From: Gyrodactylus bullatarudis
Taxonomy: Eukaryota > Platyhelminthes > Monogenea > Gyrodactylidea > Gyrodactylidae
Length of the DNA: 64,000 nt
Direction of reading: 5' to 3'
Assembly: GCA_012064415.1 (NCBI GenBank)
Contig: SSNU01000200.1
Span: 1-64,000 of the forward strand
Below are positions 41,801 through 53,800 of the stretch, one piece after another. Made by a program: the position numbers and the translations under genes. The notes beneath the pieces were generated by a model. That model had not been told where the DNA came from. It did not search any database and was given only the letters and a program-made list of their open reading frames with translations. Each line of letters starts with the position of its first letter. The first letter of the stretch is position 1.

Positions 41801-44800
41801 CAAATTCCATTTATATTCTCCGGAACGGTTGAGGAGAATATTAGAATGGGCAATGTCCTGGCCTCGCATGAAGACATTCTCACTGCAGTTAATCTATCCG
41901 GCATGCAGAACACTCTTAATAGAATGCCCAAAGGCTTAGAAACAAAAATTACAAATCAAATTGAACAGTTATCTATTGGCGAACAGCAATGCATCGCTAT
42001 AGCTAGATGTCATCTAAAAAACCCATCAATAATCTTAATAAAAGATGATCCCCTAAAATATTGCGAAGCTGAAATCATTTCCACGATCAAGAAAGCATTG
42101 AACAAATTATTCGAGGGAAGGACAGTTCTGATGGTGTTTGAAAGATTCAATGAATTCAAAGATTTCAACAGAATTCTCACAATAAAAAATATGAAAGTTA
42201 TCGAAAGCTTTGATGAAACAATGAGGCTATATCCTAAAGAATTATTTTCTCAGCTAGCTGATATCCTGAGCATTGTTAGTTCATTGTTTAAAAAAAATGT
42301 TATAGAGGAAAAAATAAAAAAAATTTATTCAACAAGCAAGAGGCCAACCAATTCAAGGTAAAAACTTGGAATATGTAATATATCATAGGTGAATACTATA
42401 CAGAATAATAGCCAAGAGATTATTGGAGATTCAAGAGACAAGTTTCCACCAATTGACGAAAGTAAAGTAAGCAAATCATTCATTTTGATATTGAGCTTAT
42501 TTTATAAAAAATTTCAACAAAAGAAATGTAAAAAGGTGTATCTGATAAATTTAAACTAAACTTGAAGGGCAATTTACACTTGCAATATCATTGTTTTTTT
42601 AATTTTCTTCATCAGTATCCATAGATGAAATATTAAAATTTCAGAAACAGTATAATACACCAATATATCTTTCCAAGTACAGCGTTTATATACGTAACTC
42701 CCTATTATTTCTACAAATAATTAAAGCAAAACTAATGTTAAAAATCAAAAATATTGCTAAGGTTATATTGGAAAAATATCAGTAGTGTGATGAGATATTT
42801 TTGAAAAAATAACGTGAAATGATACTGTTTCAGTAAATTTTCATACTCAATGAGTATTACTCTTCGTCGAAGAGTCTTCGATACTGTAAGTGGAAAGATA
42901 TATTGGTATATTATACTAAAGCTAATTAATATGAAGATGGTAGGTTATGATTTTTACAAAATTATTAATTTTTTTATCAAGAAATCGAATTTGATCAACA
43001 TTTTTTCGAATCTAGATCGTAGGTGATGGCACCGAATTCCTATTTGTTTGAACTTTGAGTTGATAATTTTTGTTGATTTAAAAGTGAGAGAATAATCAAT
43101 TAGTGAAAGAAACCGATTATGACCATAAAAATTTCAATGAACTAGCCAATTTTCAGGGATCTTGAATCATCAAAATTTCATCGATTTTCAAGTAGTGATT
43201 TTTTTGATTTTTTTGACTAATCTTGATCCTAAAAATCAACTTTTGATCACTCTCGCACTTTTAAATCAACAGAAATTATCAACTCAAAGTTCAAAAAAAT
43301 GGGAAATGCTATAACTTTCTTAAAATTTGATTTTTAAAAAATTTTTTTTCTTCAGATCCTGAAAGTGGAACCTACCTAGATTCCAAAAAATGTTGATCAA
43401 ATTTGATTTCTTGATGAAAAAATTTATAAAAATCATAAATTCCCATCTTCATATTGATTAGGTGTACTTCTGAAATAAATGAAAAAAGGATACTCCAAGT
43501 TTAAATTTCCCTTAATTTAAGTTCCTCCATGAATCGTAAGAAAGTCACCCAAATTTTCATATTATTTAATTAACGTTGAATCAGAATATTGGCTTTATTT
43601 TTGGATAACTAGCTTAGAAATGCTTTTAGAATTTTCAATGGTTCATAATCTCTTGTAAGAGAATACAAAAACGACAAAATTCATGGTAAAATTAACAAAA
43701 CGTTTCACGATGAATTCAGACCATAACGATATAATTTTATTGATATGATTTTATTTAAAGAGATCTGATAAAGGAAACAAAGTATCCATGTTCCTATTAC
43801 AATTTTACAACTATTCATTCTCAAATATTGCCTTATCGTGTTTCTTCAATGGAATCACAATGATTCTCATACTTGGAATCGGTTTATCGTACTCACAAAT
43901 TTATCCAGTAAGTTAACTAACTTGAGGGTGGATTATAATTTATAATTGAAGTAATTTTTGTCATAGGTTTTCAAACAGGATATCAAAACTCAGACTGATA
44001 ACACCCAGTTGATTTGTATGCTCATATTCTTCTTATCACTGGGACGATTCTTGATATTTATACTCAATGTGAGAAATGGATCATTAAAAGAATTATACTC
44101 TTAGTATTTTGAGAAGAATGTAATTTTAATGATATTTTTGAAAAAGATTCCACTACCTTCTAATCCTCGTGAGTAAAGATAAACAGAATGATTTAGATTT
44201 AAGTGAAGACCAGAAAATAAATTGATATAAAGTAGAGAATCTATAATTTTTACCAAAATCTCAAAATTTATTGATATATTTCAAATTTCGAGTTCCGAGC
44301 GCCAAATTCGAATTTCTCCGAATATCGAACGAGAAAATTTTATTCATTAAAGTATGATCTTTATATGACTTTATAACTTGGACCCTGGTGTTCTATCAAG
44401 TTTTTTCTTTGAGTTTTGGGAGTTTTAAAACCTGTAAATTCACAGACTAAAATTTTTAGTTGTTATGACCTTTTAAGGCCCAATGATAACCAAGAAGTCA
44501 CCTAATAAAATAAAAATATTAGCCAAATAGTGAATTTTTAGAAAAAAATCTCTAAAATTTTGTCTGAAAAAATATGTCTCCCTTGAATGAACTCTAGTCT
44601 CAGCAATAATTACAACTGAGGATAAGTGTGAAAATCAAGAGAAGTCAACGGTAGTTGAAAAATAAATCTCAGTCCGTCAGTATCCATAGTAGACTGCTAA
44701 AGATGAAGAAAAAGTTAAAGTCTAAGTAGGCAATCAATGATGGATACGAGCAGCAGACCTTTAACCCCTTTTTTTATACTCTTTTTAGGTATGAGTTTTA

Positions 44801-47800
44801 ATTTAACAAAATTTTATTTAACCCTTCTATGCCTTAAAGGGTTAATCAAAAATTGATGTTTTAACCATGAAAAACACATTTTTGAAACTCAAAATGAAAA
44901 TTTTTCATGTTCTGATATACAAAAATCCCATTTTCCCTAAAATCATCAAAATTTACCAAATCTCTTATTTACTATATTTATTCAAAATGTTGCAAAAACT
45001 ATTCAAAAATCTTATTTTTGTCCTTTCTCGTAGTAAAATTCGATAATCTTCAAAATGAGATTTAGACTGAGAAAAGTTGAAAATGTTGGCCTTCTCTACT
45101 AGTTAATATGAATTTGGTTTTATTGTTCATAGTTCATTCAAATTTCCACTTAACCCCTGAGTCAATATGGATTGTTGCATAACGAGTAAATTAATCATGC
45201 TCACGGAGAGTTAAGTATTGATAAGTTTTTTTTTTTTAATATTGAAATTTATCCTTTATAATTTCTAGTATATTTTTAAGAGCTACTTTGGGGCAATTGC
45301 CGCGTCGATTATCACAGTCAAAATGCAAGGGAATCTCTTCAAAAGAATTTTGGAACAGGTAAATCTTTCTGTAATTTTCAAATATCAAAAATCAATACTG
45401 TATTTACTATATATTAGAGTTGCATTCCAAAAATATGATCAAAACCACTCTTTTTTATAAAACTCCAACAAGCGTTAAAGAATATATTTGTAAAATGCAG
45501 ATCATTTTCAACTGCAATATGAACAAAGAGTGGTTATAATGGTATGACAATCCCAGAGTTTTCTAATTGGTTAAAAACATCCTAGATCATTCACTTGCTT
45601 CTGATTGGTTAAAATATCATGTATCAAATATGGTTTGAAATTGAGAAATAAATCTTTGAAATTGAACAACGGTTTTCTCAATGTATTTATTTTTCTATCC
45701 AAGGAAATTCCATGGTTTGAATTATGTGAGAATAGTCCAGAAAAACTTGCAAATATTCTATCAATTGAAATACCACTATTTGCAAATGCACTGGTGACTC
45801 TTTTCAATTTGATTACGAGGATATTCTTCAATGTAATCTGTACAACAATCATTGCCTTTTATTATAACTGGAAGCTTGCATTTACAAATCTAATTTTCAT
45901 ACCCTTCTTTTGCTTACCGGCCATATTTCATTTACATATAAGAAAGGAAGATTACAAAGAAGAAAATTACTTTCTCATTATTCGGGATATTCTTGGCAAT
46001 ATGCGGACAATTCTCGATTATAATGAGGAAAGTTATTTCATTAATAAATTGAAAGAGAACATGAAACAGAGGTACGTTCTTCAAATTATTTACCAGAAAT
46101 ACAGCGAATCTTAGTCAAGTATTGTCTCAACCAATGAAATTTAAGTAACGATTTTTTCGGCACTTCTTTCCGTAAAATATTATTATTTACTAAATACATG
46201 TTAAAAACTTCGGTTCCAAACTTGAAAAATTAGAAAATTCTCAGAGGCCACCTTTGTGTTGAGCGCTGACAAGAACAGTCACCGATAAGTTGGTCTAAAT
46301 CATCTACACCACATTTATTCTATAATTTCGGGCTTTGAATCTGATGGACTAAGAAGCAAGACTAGTCTATCTTTCTTACTCCCGAACCTCAGGACTAATG
46401 TCGAAGTATCATGGAATATTTATTCTTTTTGAACTTCTAAAGTTTTTTAGTAGAAACGTTCGGTTCTTTTTCTTTTGAGGGTTAAAACTAGAGATTAGTG
46501 ATTGTTACTTCAATTTCAGTGGTTGACCTGTGTGAAAGAGGTAAAAAGATGTTACTAGAAAAATTCAATTCTATTCTATATCTTTTACAGACGAAAATGA
46601 GAGATTTCTTCAATCAAAAAGAAAAAACTTTCGTATCAAAGTGAGAGTATACAATTATGTACAAAAGACATAATGTTATTGTATGAAGGTTAAGTACAAA
46701 TAGTATATTCACATGTATAATTAATGGTATCTCGGACTTTGATTATATGTAATAAAATATTACTAATAATTAAGAGAAAATCCAATTCAAAAAATTTTTT
46801 TTTTCATTCAAAATGAGAGATTTTATTCAAGTAAATCTTGCTTATTCATTACTAAGGGAAAATATTTTTCAATATGCCTCGTGCATTCAGCAATTGAGTA
46901 TGGTGATATTTCTCTTATAGCATTTTGAGCTGCTACTTCTAAGATACGCATGTTGAATTCAGTCTTAGGAATGTCCCCTCCATTTTTCGAATATTCAATA
47001 ATTTCTTCCCTTCTGGCATCCAAAATTTTCTTAACTTAAATACGCTCCAAACTTTTTTATAGGATTTATCAGATAAGAATACGGGGCCAGCCTGAGAATT
47101 TTGAAATTATCATCTTGAATCCCTTCCTCACATGCTGAATGACAGGGTGCATTATCGATGATAAGTGTGCAAGGAAACAGGCCATCATTTTGACATAGTT
47201 CTTTTAACTGAATAAGATATTCACGAAAAATTTCTTTAGTGAAACTGCCTCTTTTTATTTGGAAGTTAACCGATCTCTGGGATGAAATTACTCCAATACA
47301 ATGTATATCTTTCCCTTTCGAATTCGTATTCGTAATTTGACACTTTTCACCTATTTTTGATCTTCCTTGTATATTGTTAAGTATTCATGTCGTTTATCTT
47401 TATTTTCTTCTGAATTTAATGAAATAAGAAGATGCCAGAGTATTTCACAAATAAAGATCTCTATTTCGGGCATACTCATCAGTGTAATACATGCCATATA
47501 AATACAGTTTTTAGAATTTTACAAGATACGACCTTATTGGTCCAATTTCAACATAAAAATAAAAATTCTGAATTTACGTTCATAGGAACATGCTGTAAGT
47601 TCTTTAAAGATAAACATTGTCCATTCAACCAGTTTTGAATTGTTGATACAGCTATTGATTGGTTGAAAACTCTTTGATAATGATCACAGCAGTCTTTCAA
47701 TGTCATTCTTGGATTATTTTCCACGTAGTTTACAATGCTTTGAACTTTTTCTTCCGATTTTTTAATATTATTTCTTCCTCATCTTGGAAGATTATAATCA

Positions 47801-50800
47801 CGACCACTCTTAACCCATCGATAAGCTGTTGAGTAAGGAATATTGCATAATTTTGCCAATTCCTGCCAATTACCATGATTTTCATAGAGATCTATAATTT
47901 TTTTTCCTTATATTTTCGTCGTGCTTGGGCATTTCGTAATGAATAAACAGTACTGGATACGTACAACAAGAATAACTCAATGAAGAGAGTACCCCCTGAT
48001 TTTTAACCAATTGAATTTCATTCTATACGTGACCTTAAAAATTTACATTGAAACACGTTTAAACCCCCCCCCTTTTTAACCCTTTCATTTTGACTCGAGA
48101 ATATCATCACATTGAATGTTGAAAAATATCATTTTCGTCTGTAAAAGGTATATTCACAAGCAGTAAGGAGATTCTAAACCATCAAAAGTTTTAAAAGCAT
48201 TTCTAAGCTAGTAATGCCAAAAAAGCCCATACTCTGATTCAGCGTCACTTAAATAGTATGAAAACTCGGGTGACTTTCTTACGATAGTAGGCAGCTGAAG
48301 AAATTGAAAGTTTTTTTCTAATGATTAATAATGAACTTACGGTTAGATTAAAAAATTTTCTCACCAAGCACAACAAAAATACGAATCGCGATGATTGCAA
48401 TATTCGAAGGTATCAGTTATTTCGTGGAATATCTCCAGTTTGCTGCTGGTCTTGTACTTGGGGCTGTTCTCATATACAACAGAGAAGTTTCAATTATGGA
48501 AGTTTTCAAGTAATTTTAAAAGTATATTTCTAGAATACTCATTGTCGTTAACTACGGAGGACAGGAATTTTATAAAGATTTTCGTCAATTGCCATATGTC
48601 CTAAAGAATATCAGAGAGAGAAGCAATATCTATAGAATATTCAAACGAGAGCCGATAATTAAATCCAATGGTGGACTGGAACCGGGTGCAAGTTATTCAG
48701 GTTCAATTCTACTGAATAATATTCAATTTGACCATCCCTCTGATAAGAACATAAATATCAGTGTGAGTATTTCTTGCTTGGAAAAAATAATTTTATTTAA
48801 TTATAATTAAATAAAATTTATAATTATAAATTTTTCATGCTGTATCAATAAATTTTCATATGCTTCCGAAAATCCACTCAAATGCATAATTTGGAAAAAT
48901 GTAATAAGATAACCAAATATACATTTGTGAAAGAAATAGTAAAAGTTTACGAATTAAGAATAAATGCAAGCTGAAAAACCACCAAAACTCTCCAATAAAT
49001 AGCAACAATGGAAAGAAAACTGAAAAAGCTCACATAGGCCAAGGTAGTTGAAGATGATAAGAATAGTTTTTCTAAACACATAGATTAGGTTTGTGATAAT
49101 CGATAAAGAATTTATCCTTTACCGATACATCTTCAACATCCGTTGTCATTCACAGGGTTATTGTATAAAACGGAAGAAATTGATATCGAAGCTACATGGT
49201 TTTTTTTCTAGAAACCGCGGTATCCTTTGTAGATTATAAGGCCGAATGTATTTATTTAAACCTAATTGACATGAAAATGATAATTCAATTTATTTTAAAA
49301 AAACTCAATATTTTTGTTCAGAAAGACAGGAAATTTATTCCGAATATGAAATACAGTAAGCCAATAAGTTGTGGAAATTTAAATAATTTCTGAAAAAATT
49401 CAATCTGACCAAAATTAGGCCGTTTTTCGAATTTAGAAAACGCACCGAATTTCCACTTTTTCAACTTGTGAGCTCACAATCTTTATCGATTTAAAGGGTT
49501 TAAAATATTTATATGCAGTTTATTATTAGACAACGAATTCGAATTCGGCTGCAAAAATTCATAGAAATTCGTCATTATTGTGGGAAATCGAAAAATTGGA
49601 ATTTATTGAATATCTTTATTGAATTCTCTGTCTATTGCTGATCTCAAACATCTATGATTATGATTAAACTAGATTTTCAAATAGTCTAATTGCAAAGATT
49701 CAGCCCTTAATAGGAAAAGTTTGAGATTCATCATCAAAAGTTTAAAATCTAATAGTAAAAACCACATTTCCTGATAGATTTTCCCAGCCAATATAAATCC
49801 TATCTGGAAATTTTCATTTGAAAGCTTTCAATAATGTTCTGGAAATCTTTTTCCATAATTTTTACTGAAGTCAACACTCATAAGGAAGATAGGAGAACGA
49901 ACGAATAATAAGTGATAAACGTTTTATTTCGCCGGGTCTCTTCAGACTTAATCCCGGGCTCTGATAATATTACATTTCAAATTTTTCTGCTCTTCCATTG
50001 GATAAAAAGGAACTCAGGGAGGGGGAGGTGCTCATTTTTTGATGATCCTGTTTCCAGGCTACCTCATTTTTGTCGCTTTAGAAATCCATCCATTAGTAAC
50101 TGACCAGTGTGTCTTTTTCGCTTACGTTTAATTGATGGATTCTTTTTCACCTCGTTATTTGCACTAATTGTTGGTTGGCTCATTATTTGATTATCAACTA
50201 CAGTTGACTTCTCGGATTTTTCATTGATTGCCAACTCTAAATTGGTTGCTGGGGCTGAACTTTGCACTTGTGATTGGTGATTATTGGCTACAGCCAACTT
50301 CTCTGGATTTTCATTTTGATTGTGCATTGTGTTGAGCTAAATCTGGGAGGGGGTAGCACTGTGGTGTTTAGTATTTTCTCTATTTTCGCTAATTGCCTTT
50401 GTTTTGTGAACCTTTCCCGGCCTGGAAACAGGATCATCAAAAAATGAGCACCCCCCCTCCCTGAGTTCCTTTTTATCCAATGGAAGAGCAGAAAAATTTG
50501 CAATGTAATATTATCAGAGCACGGGATTAAGTCTGAAAAGACCCGGCGAAATATTATTCGTTCGTTCTCCTATCTTCCTTATGAGTGTTGACTCCAGTAA
50601 TAATAATATACTTGATGAGGTTCGGCAACATTATCGTTCCAATTTTTACTGAATTTGAACTCATTATAAGGTAATTATAATAATCATGAAAATTTAACAT
50701 GATTTTCTGATCAATTTATTTATAATTCTATAGAATTTATCTCACAAAATAAAAGCGAATAGTTCATTTGGAATTATATCCCTTTCTCGATATGGCAGAT

Positions 50801-53800
50801 CAATCGTTCTCGACCTTTTACAACGTTTCTACGACCCGAAAAATATAAACGATGAAATGAGGAAAAAGAAAAGCTACAATGACGATGAAATGGAGAATGC
50901 CAAGTTCCCAGGAATCTATTTCGACAAGTATAACTTGGCATCTCTAGATTTGGGAAAGATGCGGAGAAATTTTAGCTATGTGGCAAATGACCGAGACATT
51001 CTCAACTTTTTGAGTATTCGAGAGAATATCGCCTATAGCCTGACGTATAAGCAAAAGGTTTCTATTGACAACATAATTCGGACAGCAGAAGAAGTCGAAG
51101 TTCATGACTACATTCAGACATTGTCAAATGTAAGTTTTCTATTCTATCTCACGAAATCGTTTCGGAAAATAAAAAGTTTTACCGGACCTAAATAGTTATA
51201 GTATATTTTTATCTTGAAAAAATATTCAGAATTCCGATAATTTTTACGATGATATTGTCGAACTTCATTTTATTGATTTCTATAGGTAAGAATATTATAG
51301 TGATAAACTTTATATTTTGTCGGGACTCTACCCCAGTTACGACTTGTGCCCTTCCATTGGTCAATATCGTTTGATTGGTTGCTCGGGAGGAATGAGGGTG
51401 GGAAGTTGTCAAATCCAAGTTTACTATATTCAAGAGTTGGTTGATATGAAGTTGGGAATCTAAGATTTTTACGAAAACCTTAATTTTTTCATCAAAAGTT
51501 CGAATATGTTAAAGATCTTTTGAAATCTTTTACGATTTGAAGAAAAAAATTATTTTTATGAAAAATATGGTCATTTTTCAAATTTAATTTTTACGCCAAA
51601 ACCTTATTTTTCGAACTTTGAACTGAAATTTTTTTATTGATTTCAAATTGAGAGAGTGATTTAAAATTCATAGAACTAAACTACAATAACAATATAATTT
51701 AATTTCCTCCAAAATGATATGAAAATCTAAAATTTTCGATATTTTTTGCAAAAAAAATTTCAAATTAACTAATAGACCTACTAAAAAGTATGTGGAAAGA
51801 AGAAAAAAAATATTTTTTCTTGGAAAGTTGGGGTGTGCCCTTTCCCATATGCCAAACCTGGGGGACAATTGTATGTATTAATAATAATGAACTGCTGAAT
51901 TTTATTGAATGTACATAAACAATAATTATAATTATGTTTAAATGATTAACTTGTAACACATACAACAATGATAATTATTACTGGTGGTCATGGAAAAATT
52001 TTTTTTAAGGTCTGTTAAAAAGGTAAATAATTTCAGGATCAAAATTTTATGCTGATTCCATATCTGTTCTCAGAATCCTGATATCGTTCTCAGTTTCAGA
52101 GATAATGGGGAAAAACGAATTTTGGGAAAATATCTAATTAAAAATATTTTTAAATTAGATTTTCGGAAAAGTAATTATAGTTAATTAAGATTTCTTTAGA
52201 TAAAGTGAGAAAGTATAAAATCCTGCGTCGAATGATGGGTCTTTTAGGTGGGTTCGAGGAAAATAAGCCGCTAAAATTTGCGGTCAAAGTAAAAAAAAAA
52301 TTTTTTTCTAATTTTTGGTAAAATTTTCTGCTTTCATCTCCTGAAAAATCTGGTTTCCAATGAGATATTTCAAAAGAGTCACAATCGTCTACACCTGGCT
52401 TTAATCCCTAATGATAGAATAATTTTGCCACCACTTCATCTTAAACTTGGGATTTTCAAACAATTTATTCGAGCTCTAGTCACAAGAAATTCATTCTCGA
52501 TAGAATACATTAAGGAAAAATTTACTGAGGTGAGTAACATGAAAATTGAAGCTGGCATATTCACTGGACCACAAATAAGAAGCCTGATGGAAGATGATGC
52601 ATTTGAATTTTCTCTTATCGATGTTGAACGACCAGCTTGGTTAGCATTTAAAAATATATGTCGATACTTTTTTGGAAATACAAGGCATATAGACAGTGAC
52701 CAAATGATTGATGAGCTCATTGAGTCTTATGAGAATTTGGGATGTCTGATGAGTATGAAGTTACACTTCCTTAAACATCATTTGGATCTATTTGATGCTG
52801 GACCACTGGGAAACATATCTGATGAGCAAGGTGAAAAATTCCATCAGGAGATGAAAGAACTAGAGACTCGGTATTCGGAAACTAATCTTGAAAATTGTAT
52901 ATCAGACTATTGTTGGACGATTAAAATCACTAGGGCCTCAAAAAGTCCTAAAAAGTCTATTTTAATCTAAGGATCATATGAATTTGAGAATTAAGGAAAT
53001 GTAAAAATTAATTAATTTCCATGATCCAGATCTAAGTTATAAAGCCTTAGATCGGTCTTATTTTCATGATAAGGTCTTAAAAAGTTTAGGGTCCAACGTT
53101 TTAGGTCTTAAAACCCAATAATGATTGATAAATCTTCATATCAAATATTCAGTCAGAACTTTTCAAAATCAAACAATGAAAACAGCGTGCTTGTTTCCCA
53201 TTGGTAGATTGGGGTAAATTGATGTATTTGATATGTTTTCACACCATATACATCTTACCATATATTACCTTGTGTATAAAATATTGACCAATCAGAATCG
53301 TTTTCCCCATATCAATATTTTTTTTTCCACCACATAACGATTACAGCATGCCGAGACCAAGAACACTTACCTCTAGCAAAGCTCTTAAGTTCAAGAAAAT
53401 GTATCCCGATGAATTCGATGTAACTGTCCAAGGCACTCTATTCTGTAAAATTTGCAACAAGATAGTAAAATGTGACAAGCAGTTTTATCTCGACCAGCAT
53501 AGGATATCTAAGAAGCATCAAAGTTTCATTCAAATCGAAACGAAGAAAGAAAGGCATGAATCGCAAACTTTTCTTCATTTGGAGAACTTTTCAACTCACC
53601 GGAAACTTCTTGAATGGCTATTGAAGATTGGAATTCCTTTGTGGATACTCAGTTATGAAGAAACTAAGGAGTTTTTTTCAACCTGCTTCAATTTTAGCCT
53701 GCTATCCCACGAGTCATATAGAAAAATGGTCAAAAGCATATACGATGAAAAGCAGGCAGAAATCACTGGCAACCTGCGAAATCAGCCAACATTCGTTATG

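Larger units (their letters stand above)
49862..50602. mobile_element. Inverted-repeat element with hammerhead-bearing arms (subfamily B)
   Basis: Two arms of about 195 bp, 49,862-50,058 and the reverse complement of 50,419-50,602, share AGTCAACACTCATAAGGAAG, GAACGAACGAATAATA, ATAATATTACATT, GATCATCAAAAAATGAGCAC and others. Each arm carries a hammerhead-like motif; the left (minus strand) is intact, the right (plus, about 50,527-50,560) has the core G changed (CTGAAAA). The right arm continues into an ORF head SVDSSNNNILDEVRQHYRS. Between the arms is a minus-strand ORF. It lies in ABC intron 12. Confidence 0.7.

Noticed and set aside
42918..43468. Palindromic repeats as replication origins or att sites
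   Set aside because: Many diverged copies with common termini show they are dispersed mobile repeats.
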